This document shows, in pieces, positions 1 to 7,796 of a stretch of DNA of 27,873 bases. This DNA is from SOKP01 sp048887165 (GTDB taxonomy: Archaea > Asgardarchaeota > Lokiarchaeia > Sigyniarchaeales > SOKP01). Position numbers and translations under genes: made by a program. The stretch lies in assembly GCA_048887165.1 (NCBI GenBank), contig JBHLJZ010000046.1, positions 1 to 27,873 on the forward strand. The letters run 5' to 3'. Position 1 is the first letter of the stretch. The number at the start of each line of letters is the position of its first letter. The notes beneath the pieces were generated by a model that saw nothing but the letters and a program-made list of their open reading frames with translations, made no database searches and had not been told where the DNA came from.

Positions 1-798
1 TGCAAGTAATTCAGTTAAATAGAGAATAGGAATATTAAATTCTTTTCCTAATTGGGTGCCAGCTTTTTTTTGATTTGTATCCATTTGTTGGAAGCAAGCA
101 GGGCAAATAACGACAAAAACCTCAGCACCAGCATTTAAAGCGCTTGTAAACTTATTTGCGAGTACTTGCATAGAAGGCTCTTCTTCAGTATTTCCAACAC
201 CCGATCCACAACATAGCATTTCTTCTCCATAATCAACAGGTATAGCACCACTTGCTGCAACTAGATCCCTCAATTTTACTGGTTCCATTGGGTCATCTGT
301 CTGCATTATCTCAGATGGACGGTTATAATGACAACCAGTATGACAAGCAACCTTTAAACTAGAAAAATCTTTCTTTACATGTTCTCTTATCTTATCTGGG
401 CCAAATTCGTGTAAAACTTCTACAAAGTGTTTTACATTGATACTTCCTTTATATTCTCTTTTTACATTCTTTAAGATATCATTTATATTTGTTCTCAAAT
501 GATCATCATGTTTCAGTTCATGATTTACTGCTTTTAATGTTTGAAAACATCCATTGCATAAAGAAACTATGTCTTTACCTTCTTGTTCTGCGATTGTTAA
601 GTTCCTCGCACCCATAGCGAGCCAACTTGTATGATCGACTGAATTAAATCCAACAGGATCTGGACAACATGCAAAAGGGGCTTCAGAAGTCTTTATCCCA
701 AGCGTCTCGAATACTTTTCTTGCACTGGCTTCAATGAATGGAATTCTATTACCGATTGTACAGCCCTGAAACATTTTATACTCTTCGATTTTAGCCAT
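1..798 (-). CDS. hdrB: HdrB-like heterodisulfide reductase subunit B (3' end cut by window)
   Basis: The minus-strand frame opens at ATG 798 and stays open to the window edge, giving 266 residues without a stop, so the C-terminus is missing. Two cysteine-rich CCG domains are visible: C13, CC44-45 and CNGC81-84; then C152/C156, CC196-197 and CPAC232-235. This is the known layout of HdrB, which holds the noncubane [4Fe-4S] clusters that reduce the CoM-S-S-CoB disulfide in methanogens. In non-methanogens the same fold serves in electron-bifurcating Hdr complexes whose disulfide partner is uncertain. The gene has its own likely TATA element just upstream and is separated by 117 bp from the hydrolase gene before it. 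No HdrA or HdrC is in view; they may lie beyond the edge. Family assignment is strong; the substrate is unknown. Confidence 0.88.
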   Translation of the reverse strand, partial: MAKIEEYKMFQGCTIGNRIPFIEASARKVFETLGIKTSEAPFACCPDPVGFNSVDHTSWLAMGARNLTIAEQEGKDIVSLCNGCFQTLKAVNHELKHDDHLRTNINDILKNVKREYKGSINVKHFVEVLHEFGPDKIREHVKKDFSSLKVACHTGCHYNRPSEIMQTDDPMEPVKLRDLVAASGAIPVDYGEEMLCCGSGVGNTEEEPSMQVLANKFTSALNAGAEVFVVICPACFQQMDTNQKKAGTQLGKEFNIPILYLTELLA

Positions 799-828
799 GT
801 TAAGAACGCTCTTTTTAATTATTATATT

Positions 829-839
829 AATTTATATTT
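829..839 (-). promoter_or_regulatory. Probable TATA box for hdrB
   Basis: Minus-strand AAATATAAATT, centred about 36 nt upstream of the hdrB ATG at 798, which would put transcription start near 808 and leave a leader of only about 10 nt. Assigned by resemblance to archaeal TATA elements and by spacing; no experimental support. Confidence 0.4.
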
Positions 840-915
840 GAAAATATTAAATTTCTTAAAAATATTCTCTCTTCTAATCTAGAGAAATGATGATAAAATC
901 AAAAAAAATCTGTTA

Positions 916-2499
916 TTAAAAAATATATTTTATACCCTCTTCTGGTAAAATGATTTTGCTTGATAATCCAAATTCTTCGAAAGTCTCTGGATGTTCTGTG
1001 TGTATTGGAATAACATTATCTGCATCTACTTTTTGTAGTAGTTCTATGAGATCATCAACATTACAATGTCCTGAAGAATGTATTGTTTCTGTTTTTAAAA
1101 TTCCAAATCTTTCTAACCAAGAATTTAACCTTTCATCTTGCATCGCCATCTCTTCATTGAAAGGATCAGTGGTAGAATTTAAAAACAACACAGTTTCTGG
1201 TTTTTGGTCTAAATCAATTAATTCTCCTAGCATGAAATAATCAAGATACACCAAATATCTTTCTGGGACTTTTATTATATCATAACAGTTTAAAAATTTC
1301 TTATCTTTAAATATTTTTTTGTGGTATCCAATATAATCAGCAGAATTAAACTGTCCCCATCCTTTTCTTTGTAGATATACCACAAAATATTCATCATTCT
1401 CTTCTGGAAATTCATAGGCACGGTTAAAAATCTTAATTTGGTCTTCATTTATATCATCAAAATTTTTCCTAAAACTATTAATCATCATAAAAATTTTAGG
1501 GTGCACAGCAAAAATTCGATTCGATTCTTTAGCTAATTTATAATATAATAAAATTCTATCGAGGTTTCTTGAAGGAAAATTTACTAATATTAAACCAGAA
1601 TGATTTCTAATAATCTCTTGGGAGCGAATTAGTACTTCCTCTTCTGATTGATCATCATCTTTATAGGATCCGTCTTTAAATTCTGGAATGGATGAAACTC
1701 TGGTACCTTCTGTTATAATCGCTTTAGGATTAGAATTTCTTGCCTTTTGTATAAAATGATCAACCCATTCACTATGAAAACCATGTTTTCTAAAATCTCC
1801 TGTATAGATAATACTTTCACCATTTTTCTCAATTATATAAGAACATGCTCCAGGAATTGAATGATCAGTTTGGTATTGGGTTATAACTATTTCACCTTCA
1901 ATAGATTGAAAGTAATAGGGTTTCTCATTTTCCATCGTAATGATGTTTCTCTGTGTCTCTTTTTTTTTATAATCATTCTTATTAGCACGTTTATACTCTA
2001 CTTTTCCGTTTTTACTTTGAGTTTTCTTAGGAACAATTTTAAAAAATTCATAAAATTTTAAAACTTCGGGTAAGAGCGAATCTGTTGTGGTTTCTACAAG
2101 ATAATCTATAATTGCTTGCGAAATCCAATTCATATAAATTGGAGTATTTTTTTTAAGAAAACCTATGAATTTGTAATGATCCATATGGGCATGAGTTAAA
2201 AAACAAGCATCGACAATATTCTGATCAGAGGGAGTTATTCTATAAGGGTCTTTCCTCAATTTTTCTTTAAATGGTATAATTAAATCATTTCTGTAAAAAT
2301 GATTCAGTGGCGGAATTAAATTCAGATAAAGATAATCTATTATTCCATTAAATTTACGTGGACTTAGAAATTCGGAAAAATATTGTCTACTTTCTTTAAA
2401 TGACAGTCCAAAATCAAATAAAAATTTTTTTTTACCAACATTAATAAAAACCTTGTTTCCCCCAATTTCTTTAACTCCACCCAAAATTTCAATTTCCAT
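916..2499 (-). CDS. Beta-CASP metallo-beta-lactamase-fold hydrolase, RNase J-like
   Basis: A 527-residue protein starting at ATG 2499. The metallo-beta-lactamase signature THAHMDH lies near residues 101-107, followed by a metal-ligand TDHS, a YTGDFR strand near 235 and an ITEGTRVS motif. Near the C-terminus the pairs HSSGH and IPIHTEHPE match the last motifs of beta-CASP nucleases (CPSF73/RNase J group), where the second active-site half lies. Known members cut or trim RNA, so an RNA-processing role is inferred. It is not one of the standard KH-domain archaeal CPSF proteins: no KH domain precedes the hydrolase fold, and there is an unusual roughly 40-residue segment before the HxHxDH motif. 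It follows the zinc-ribbon membrane protein gene by 52 bp and may be co-transcribed with it. An RNA substrate is likely but unproven. Confidence 0.8.
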   Translation of the reverse strand: MEIEILGGVKEIGGNKVFINVGKKKFLFDFGLSFKESRQYFSEFLSPRKFNGIIDYLYLNLIPPLNHFYRNDLIIPFKEKLRKDPYRITPSDQNIVDACFLTHAHMDHYKFIGFLKKNTPIYMNWISQAIIDYLVETTTDSLLPEVLKFYEFFKIVPKKTQSKNGKVEYKRANKNDYKKKETQRNIITMENEKPYYFQSIEGEIVITQYQTDHSIPGACSYIIEKNGESIIYTGDFRKHGFHSEWVDHFIQKARNSNPKAIITEGTRVSSIPEFKDGSYKDDDQSEEEVLIRSQEIIRNHSGLILVNFPSRNLDRILLYYKLAKESNRIFAVHPKIFMMINSFRKNFDDINEDQIKIFNRAYEFPEENDEYFVVYLQRKGWGQFNSADYIGYHKKIFKDKKFLNCYDIIKVPERYLVYLDYFMLGELIDLDQKPETVLFLNSTTDPFNEEMAMQDERLNSWLERFGILKTETIHSSGHCNVDDLIELLQKVDADNVIPIHTEHPETFEEFGLSSKIILPEEGIKYIF

Positions 2500-2551
2500 G
2501 ATAAATTATACCATTTTGAAGCTAAATTAAATAAAATAAAAAATAAGGAAA

Positions 2552-3157
2552 TCAATCGAAATCTTTACCGCATTCGCTACAAAAGTTCGCATGAATTGGT
2601 AATATGGTTCCGCAATTTGGACAATATTTATTTTTCAAGTTGTCAAGCATATCAGGAGCTCTTTCTTCAATAATTGGTACCGCTACTTCTTCTGTTGGAA
2701 CTTCTGGTTTCTTTAAACCGATTCTTCCAATTATAGCAATAACAGTTCCTGCAAAGGCTAAACCAGAATTAAAAGTAAATAGATTGTACACCTGATCTAA
2801 TACTAGTTGTATACTAGGATCTAAACTAATATTTGCATATCCAATTATCCATACAAGGATATAAGTAACCAATCCAAGTAATCCAAAACTAGTTGCGATG
2901 CCTATAATAAATCTACCCAGCCAATACTGTTTCAATATTACTAAAAGAACCCCTACTAAAACAGAGTAACCGCCTCCTATCGCAATATACCTCAAGATAG
3001 TAAATATTGCTCCAATTAAAGGTTCCCATTCCGTTGCTACATATAACTTTATTTGATTAAGAATTAAAGCATATAACCCTGCACTTCCGGTTGCAGAGCC
3101 GATGATCATAAGGATCCCACCGATTATTGTTAAAAATATCCCTTTTTTATTTTCCAT
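2552..3157 (-). CDS. Membrane protein with four helices and C-terminal zinc ribbon
   Basis: A 201-residue protein starting at ATG 3157, with a GAGGT ribosome binding site seven bases upstream. Four hydrophobic segments are seen (about residues 8-30, 45-75, 83-112 and 128-148), followed by a short linker with several Glu and a terminal zinc ribbon made of CPNCG and CSECG, ending in DFD. The zinc ribbon would face the cytosol if the helix count is right. Proteins of this plan are very common in Asgard archaea and their functions are unknown; I do not recognise a specific family. It lies upstream of the RNase J-like gene on the same strand. Confidence 0.72.
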   Translation of the reverse strand: MENKKGIFLTIIGGILMIIGSATGSAGLYALILNQIKLYVATEWEPLIGAIFTILRYIAIGGGYSVLVGVLLVILKQYWLGRFIIGIATSFGLLGLVTYILVWIIGYANISLDPSIQLVLDQVYNLFTFNSGLAFAGTVIAIIGRIGLKKPEVPTEEVAVPIIEERAPDMLDNLKNKYCPNCGTILPIHANFCSECGKDFD

Positions 3158-3211
3158 TTTCTGGACCTCTAAAATTTTTCCTAAGAATCTGATAATACTA
3201 ATAACTTTTCA

Positions 3212-3221
3212 ATTATATAAA
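3212..3221 (-). promoter_or_regulatory. Probable TATA box for the zinc-ribbon membrane protein
   Basis: Minus-strand TTTATATAAT, about 55-64 nt upstream of ATG 3157. A start about 26 nt downstream leaves a leader of roughly 30 nt that contains the GAGGT site. Motif and spacing only. Confidence 0.4.
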
Positions 3222-3274
3222 GATATATATTAAGCAAATAGACTTCTGGTAATAACGCAGAAAGTATGAAAACT

Positions 3275-4084
3275 TTAAATTTTAATTTTTGAGGGGTGTG
3301 TATAAATATTCATCTTATTTCCTCTTACAAATCCAATTAATGTAATTCCATATGCGAAAGCTAATCTAATTCCTGATTCTATTGCAGCTGATAAAGAAGC
3401 TAGAATGGGGATTTCTGCTCTTACAGCTTTCAAAACAGAGTCTCCAGTTAATCTTCCAGTTGTAGTTAATAATTTGTTATTTAGATTTTCTTTTTTAATA
3501 AGTAAATCACCAATTACCTTATCAATTGCGTTATGCCTTCCAATATCCTCTTTAACACTTAGAATTTTTCCATTGAGATCAAAAATGGCAGCACCATGAC
3601 ATCCACCTGTTTCTCTAAATAGCATTGTATGTTTCTGCATTTCAATTATAGATGAAAAAATAATATTAGATGAAATTTTAACACTCTTTTCATTCAAATT
3701 AGTTTTTTTTGACTCTTCAATTAGTTTTTTAATAGTCTCTCTCCAAGGAGAAGGAATACCACAAGTTGTATCAATTACCCGACTAACTGGGTTTAAGTTA
3801 AGGATATCTAAATTAACATCTAATGATTCTCTTAAATCAATAAAGATCTTACTTTCTAAATCATCAATCTTAATATTGTTTATATCATCTATAGAATTAA
3901 TAATCCCAATTGAATAAATGAACCCAATAGCTAATTCTCTTAAATCAGCTGGTAAACAGACGATATTCACTATTGATTTTGAATTAACTATGATATCAAT
4001 AGCACTTTCAATAAGAACAACATCAAATTCATCAGACTTTTGATTTTTTTTAACACGTGTAATATTTACTTTCCTTTTATACAA
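3275..4084 (-). CDS. fdhD: FdhD/NarQ-family sulfurtransferase
   Basis: A 269-residue protein with the FdhD family core: an RETGGCHGAA motif near residue 160, the EDIGRHNAIDK motif, and TTGRLTGDSVLKA. FdhD passes sulfur from a cysteine desulfurase to the molybdenum or tungsten bis-pterin cofactor of formate dehydrogenases. Here it sits 123 bp downstream of fwdC, so its likely client is FwdB, which carries the same cofactor type (inference). The usual CxxC at the active loop is not intact: the sequence is C108-G-I-P111, so the second Cys is Pro. The start is TTG at 4084, because a stop lies three codons upstream and no in-frame ATG occurs near; no clear ribosome binding site is seen, so translation may be nearly leaderless. 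Confidence 0.9.
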   Translation of the reverse strand: MYKRKVNITRVKKNQKSDEFDVVLIESAIDIIVNSKSIVNIVCLPADLRELAIGFIYSIGIINSIDDINNIKIDDLESKIFIDLRESLDVNLDILNLNPVSRVIDTTCGIPSPWRETIKKLIEESKKTNLNEKSVKISSNIIFSSIIEMQKHTMLFRETGGCHGAAIFDLNGKILSVKEDIGRHNAIDKVIGDLLIKKENLNNKLLTTTGRLTGDSVLKAVRAEIPILASLSAAIESGIRLAFAYGITLIGFVRGNKMNIYTHPSKIKI

Positions 4085-4207
4085 CTTAAAACACTAGTCG
4101 AAAATAACTGAATCTACCTTAATAATAATTGAATATATTAAATAAAGAATTTATTTTTCTAATTTATAAAATAATTTGAAAAATGTAAATAATGAAATTT
4201 ACTTAAT

Positions 4208-5059
4208 TTAGGCAGCTACATATAATCTTCCATTTGCTCCTAATTTAACTTTTCCCGTATTCTTATCTGTAACTGAATGATTCTTTTTAACTGAATGATC
4301 CCCACTATATTCTATGAATTTACCTGTTATTTTGTCTCCATTTGGAAGTTCGATTTCTTTTACTTCACCGATTTTCTTAAAAGAGGGTAATATTCTAGAA
4401 ACTTTTCCTTTTACTACAATCGTACCTTGAACTTGATCAGCCCCCGCACATCGATCAACATCCCCTTCTACGATTATTGTTGCACCATGATTATGAATGC
4501 CCAAGAAAGAACCAGCACTTCCGCACATTAGTATAGGAAATCTTTTAGCAGCAATAGATCCATTTGCCCATGCCAAAGCTTCAATACCTATTTTCCCCCT
4601 TACAATTATTTTTCCTTTTTTCATACCCTGCCAATTTCCTCGATATGCGGCACCAACATAATGGCCTGCATCTCCAGTAATTTCTAATTCTCCTCCTTGA
4701 AGCATAGCACCTGCCCAATCATCAGCATTACCATTAACAATAATTTTTCCGCCTTTCATCTGGCTTCCAACATGCATTCCCACATTACCATTAATAATGA
4801 TATGTCCAGCTGTCATGTTTTCTCCAATACGCTTAACATTAGATAAATCTCCATCAATAATAATGGTTGTATCGTCAATTTTTCCTGATTTACCAGAAAT
4901 TTCAAAGAAGCTTCCTAAAGAAACAACTTCTTTCCCATAATACAATTCTAATTTCTTAATTTCAGCAAGAGTTTTACCTGCAAAATTATTTGGAGAAATA
5001 ATATCTGCCTCTAATGGAAAATCTAGTTTCTTTTTTAATTTTAATTTAATCTCTGCCAG
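4208..5059 (-). CDS. fwdC: Formylmethanofuran dehydrogenase subunit C (FwdC), non-AUG start
   Basis: The protein is built of repeated glycine-rich beta-helix turns (for example GNADDWAGAMLQGG and GDAGHYVGAAYRG), the fold FwdC shares with the GltB C-terminal domain. FwdC is a structural subunit of the complex that reduces CO2 to formylmethanofuran or runs in reverse. The first standard start codon in frame is TTG 4945, but the reading frame continues upstream with a good FwdC-like N-terminus (PLEADIISPNNFAGKT, then YYGKEV) back to codons just after the fwdB stop. Only CTG at 5059 (or ATT at 5062) is available there, preceded by GGTGA inside the end of fwdB. I choose CTG 5059, giving 283 residues, close to the family length. 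The gene is coupled to fwdB with almost no gap. Confidence 0.85.
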   Translation of the reverse strand: MAEIKLKLKKKLDFPLEADIISPNNFAGKTLAEIKKLELYYGKEVVSLGSFFEISGKSGKIDDTTIIIDGDLSNVKRIGENMTAGHIIINGNVGMHVGSQMKGGKIIVNGNADDWAGAMLQGGELEITGDAGHYVGAAYRGNWQGMKKGKIIVRGKIGIEALAWANGSIAAKRFPILMCGSAGSFLGIHNHGATIIVEGDVDRCAGADQVQGTIVVKGKVSRILPSFKKIGEVKEIELPNGDKITGKFIEYSGDHSVKKNHSVTDKNTGKVKLGANGRLYVAA

Positions 5060-5062
5060 AAT

Positions 5063-6361
5063 CTATTCACCTTTTTTTTCCTTTACCTTTTCAATTAATC
5101 TTTCTAAGATTTCTCTATCAGATAAAGCTTCTGCTGGTGCATCTTTAACTTTTCTCAATCGTATTGGAACCTTGTCCATACGATAAGCAGTTCCTTCACA
5201 TTCGATACCAGCAAAAGCAGCAGGTAAAACGATATCAGCAAACGCAGAAGTAGGGGTTTCATGCGGATCTATTGAAATTAAAGGATGCTTAAACATATTC
5301 TTTACAGATGCTGCAGGAAAATTGCTAGCTGGATCAGATGCAACAATAAGCGATGCATCAACTTCATCCCTCATTAAAAGATCAACTGATGAAAACTCTC
5401 CTGGATTATAACGTGGATAACCTCTTGAAAAATCAATAGAATATGCATACCCAGTATTCCAAGTGAATACTTGATTCGCACCAGTAACATTGTAATGGCC
5501 TCGCATAGGAGTCAGTAAAAATTTAGTGTGATCATTTAATTCTCTTACAAGACATATTGCTGCATCAATATTTCTATGATGCGCTAGAGTTTGAGTTAAA
5601 CCCATGCCAAAAAAGATAACTCCAAAATTACAAGATTTCAAAATTTCAACTAACTTTTTGATATCTTCCATTTGAACTCCTGAAATCTCTTCTCCATCTA
5701 ATTCTACTCCTCTTACCATAGCTCTAATTGCATTTAATAATTCATATTCCTCATTAGGGTTAACTTTTATGTATAAATCTGCAATTTGGGCAGTATGAGT
5801 ATTTCTGGGATCAACAACTACTATAAATCTATCATTCCTTCCATCTCTTCTGAAATATCCTCTAACAAAATCGCTATACCTCCCAAGATGGCGAGGATGA
5901 GCATGAACAGGATTACAACCCCAGAAAATTACAAGATCCGCTCGGTTTTTGTATTCTCCTAACGTAGACAATGGTGCTCCTACATCTTGAATTGCTAACA
6001 TGCTTGGGCCATGACATACGGAAGCGGTGTTGTCTAAAATAGCGCCTAGAATTTCTGCTAACTCAACACCTTTACTTTGGGCTTCACATTCTGTAGATGA
6101 GAAACCATAAAGTAATGGTCGCTTGGCTTGTATTAAAATCTCAGCAGCCTTATCTATAGCTTCTTCCCAACTAACTTCTTTATATACTCCATTTTCTTTA
6201 ATTCTAGGTTTTAAGTATCTATGTTCACTTGGATTTGACGAAAAGAACTTTTTAGTTCCTATCTGACACCCATTTCTAACTTCTATAACTTTATTTTCTT
6301 TTAAATTAATATCTACTTCGAGGTCGTCACATAAAGTTACGATTAAACGATGAATTATCAT
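5063..6361 (-). CDS. fwdB: Formylmethanofuran dehydrogenase subunit B (FwdB), main reading frame
   Basis: The catalytic subunit of formylmethanofuran dehydrogenase, a molybdenum or tungsten bis-pterin enzyme. The uninterrupted frame gives 432 residues from ATG 6361. Typical FwdB motifs are present: ECEAQSKGVELAE, the active-site SVCHGPS (Cys, not selenocysteine), WGCNPVHAHPRH, PMRGHYNVTGANQVF and ECEGTAYRMDKVP. What is missing is the start of the N-terminal [4Fe-4S] motif: only TLCDD remains, after nine residues (MIIHRLIV...) that do not resemble FwdB. The expected beginning, ending in CPFCG, is encoded immediately upstream in the same frame but is cut off by a TAA; see the entry for 6338-6421. 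The gene lies between fwdD and fwdC in a tight operon. Translation from ATG 6361 would give an enzyme lacking two cluster ligands. Confidence 0.9.
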   Translation of the reverse strand: MIIHRLIVTLCDDLEVDINLKENKVIEVRNGCQIGTKKFFSSNPSEHRYLKPRIKENGVYKEVSWEEAIDKAAEILIQAKRPLLYGFSSTECEAQSKGVELAEILGAILDNTASVCHGPSMLAIQDVGAPLSTLGEYKNRADLVIFWGCNPVHAHPRHLGRYSDFVRGYFRRDGRNDRFIVVVDPRNTHTAQIADLYIKVNPNEEYELLNAIRAMVRGVELDGEEISGVQMEDIKKLVEILKSCNFGVIFFGMGLTQTLAHHRNIDAAICLVRELNDHTKFLLTPMRGHYNVTGANQVFTWNTGYAYSIDFSRGYPRYNPGEFSSVDLLMRDEVDASLIVASDPASNFPAASVKNMFKHPLISIDPHETPTSAFADIVLPAAFAGIECEGTAYRMDKVPIRLRKVKDAPAEALSDREILERLIEKVKEKKGE

Positions 6362-6421
6362 TTAAATTCCGCAAAATGGACAGACCACGTCGTAGATTGT
6401 CTTTATTTTTTTTTCTACCAT
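6338..6421 (-). other. fwdB: Separated 5' end of fwdB plus apparent 30-nt hairpin insertion
   Basis: ATG 6421 starts three bases after the fwdD stop and encodes 19 residues ending in VVCPFCGI before TAA (6362-6364). FwdB proteins normally read CPFCGTLCDD here. In this sequence the CPFCG codons end at 6368 and ACT-TTA-TGT-GAC-GAC resumes at 6337, in the same frame. The 30 bases between (6338-6367) are therefore an apparent insertion that carries the stop. Read as RNA, 6365-6357 pairs with 6351-6343 (nine pairs, one G-U) around a five-base loop, so the hairpin fills most of the insertion. Possible explanations are a very small intron, ribosome bypass, a disabling mutation, or an assembly artefact. 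I could not fit a strict bulge-helix-bulge splice motif to it. Confidence 0.75.
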
Positions 6422-6424
6422 ACT

Positions 6425-6820
6425 TTATGCCTCTTTTAATAGTCTAATTAAATCTAATGCATCCATAACTTTTCCATTTTTTACAACTTCAACTTTCGCT
6501 TTCATCCCTTTATAAGTTGGAGTTCCACAAGATTGAGAATCAGGATTTACAACTTGATTATCCCATGGACCCATTGGTATAAAAATTATTCCTGGATGTG
6601 GTCCTTCTTCAGATATTGTTGAATATACCATAACTTCGCCAAAGTCAGTTGATACTTTCACTGGGGTACCCGCAAGACAATCAAGCTTTTTAAAATCATC
6701 TATGTCAAAAGCACAAATAGCAGCTGCTCTCACATTTTCTTTTGTTGTTTTTCCACCTTCTAAAGCAACACCTTGATTGATTGTGCGACCCGTTAACAAA
6801 ATTAAATTACTTAAACTCAT
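6425..6820 (-). CDS. fwdD: Formylmethanofuran dehydrogenase subunit D (FwdD)
   Basis: A 131-residue protein that starts at ATG 6820 with GAAGGAG just upstream. It has the features of FwdD, the molybdopterin dinucleotide-binding partner of FwdB: an opening LLTGRTINQG, a GTPVKVST strand, FIPMGPWDNQVVNPDSQSCG and the GTPTYKG motif. In many genomes FwdD corresponds to the C-terminal pterin-binding domain of larger oxidoreductases and completes the active site of FwdB. Its start lies four bases after the end of the polyferredoxin gene, and its TAA is followed after three bases by the ATG that opens the split fwdB, so translational coupling is likely. Confidence 0.92.
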   Translation of the reverse strand: MSLSNLILLTGRTINQGVALEGGKTTKENVRAAAICAFDIDDFKKLDCLAGTPVKVSTDFGEVMVYSTISEEGPHPGIIFIPMGPWDNQVVNPDSQSCGTPTYKGMKAKVEVVKNGKVMDALDLIRLLKEA

Positions 6821-6823
6821 ATT

Positions 6824-7534
6824 TCATGCTCCTTCTTTTTTAGTCCATCTTAATGTTTTTAGTCGTTCTAATAAGGGTGGCCAAAATAATTCACTATATT
6901 CTCCAGAAGTTTTAACCTCAGTAATTTCTAATTCTAAAGCACCAGTCGGACATGCATTATCACATGCTCCACAAGCAACACAAGTATCAGGATCAACGAT
7001 TTCTACATTTTTAGACATTTCCCATCCATGTTCGGGACGCTTAGCAATCTCTATCGAACCTGAAGGACAAACTTCGGCGCAAGAACCACAACCTTTGGCA
7101 CATTCTTCATCAATTACGTTTATCTTAGCAGTTGCATATTGCTTTGCTAATCTATCAGTTTTAAGCTTTTTTGTTTCAAATTCTAATTTTGGAATAACTT
7201 TTTGAGCAACAAGTGTGATATCTTCCAAATTTATTATTTCACCATCTTTCTTAAGTGTTAATGCACTAAAAGGACACATAACTACACAACTGCCACAAAA
7301 AACGCACTTATTAGGGTCATATAATTCTGGAATGATATCTTCAGTTGTAGGAAATCGTCTAGAATAGCCAACTGGTCCACGAGAAATAGCGTCTTTAGGA
7401 CAAATTCTAGCACAAGTTCCGCATCCTACACACTTTTTTCTATCTAATATTAATTCTAAACTTTCAGTAAGGAACTGAACTTTAACATGTTCAGCTTCTT
7501 TTGTAATTGATCTTGAAATTTTTGGAAATGACAT
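6824..7534 (-). CDS. FwdF-like polyferredoxin with four [4Fe-4S] motifs
   Basis: A 236-residue iron-sulfur protein counted from ATG 7534. I chose this start because GAGGAAG lies at the right distance upstream and a longer frame to 7573 would overlap the ferredoxin gene. Four cysteine sets are visible: C35/38/41/45, C77/80/83/87, C145/149/152/156 and C185/188/191/195; the third has an extra residue in its first spacing (CAKGCGSC). Set between a small ferredoxin and fwdD, it most likely carries electrons between a soluble carrier and FwdB. Methanogen FwdF is larger with more clusters, so this is a short version. An alternative role as a ferredoxin subunit of another complex cannot be excluded. 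Confidence 0.82.
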   Translation of the reverse strand: MSFPKISRSITKEAEHVKVQFLTESLELILDRKKCVGCGTCARICPKDAISRGPVGYSRRFPTTEDIIPELYDPNKCVFCGSCVVMCPFSALTLKKDGEIINLEDITLVAQKVIPKLEFETKKLKTDRLAKQYATAKINVIDEECAKGCGSCAEVCPSGSIEIAKRPEHGWEMSKNVEIVDPDTCVACGACDNACPTGALELEITEVKTSGEYSELFWPPLLERLKTLRWTKKEGA

Positions 7535-7538
7535 TTTT

Positions 7539-7796
7539 TTACACTTCCTCCACACATTCAATTCTAATTGCAATTTGTGGACACATTTTTACACATACTC
7601 CACACCCATCACAATTTATTTCTCTTTCTTCGTCAAATATTGGTATTGCGATACCATTTTTAACAAGGATTACAGCATTTTCTTTATTTAAATAGCTTTG
7701 TTTTCTTAATTGATTGAAATTTATTGGACAAGAAACTACGCATGCATTACAACCGGTACATGTGTTTCTGTTTATCTTTAATTTATATATTTGCAT
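7539..7796 (-). CDS. Small 2x[4Fe-4S] ferredoxin of the fwd operon
   Basis: An 85-residue protein from ATG 7796, which has GAGG eight bases upstream; a GTG at 7817 would add seven basic residues but has a poorer site. Two cysteine motifs are present: CTGCNACVVSC near residues 13-23 and CDGCGVCVKMCP near the C-terminus, separated by about 40 residues. It resembles the FwdG/FwdE class of small ferredoxins. It ends four bases before the polyferredoxin ATG and is probably the first full-size gene of the fwd operon, likely feeding or draining electrons at FwdB. Confidence 0.8.
   Translation of the reverse strand: MQIYKLKINRNTCTGCNACVVSCPINFNQLRKQSYLNKENAVILVKNGIAIPIFDEEREINCDGCGVCVKMCPQIAIRIECVEEV

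Noticed and set aside
1861..2061. Plus-strand reading frames inside minus-strand genes (for example within the RNase J-like, dehydrogenase and surface protein genes)
   Set aside because: They lie antisense to clear coding sequence, have low-complexity or shadow-like composition and lack start signals.
5063..6361. Selenocysteine readthrough as the reason for the fwdB stop
   Set aside because: The stop is TAA, not TGA, lies outside the active-site position, and the active-site residue in SVCHGPS is an ordinary Cys codon.
6338..6367. Archaeal bulge-helix-bulge intron in fwdB
   Set aside because: I tried each boundary shift that restores CPFCG[T/I]LCDD and found no four-pair central helix flanked by two three-base bulges. 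The intron idea is kept only as one option in the finding.
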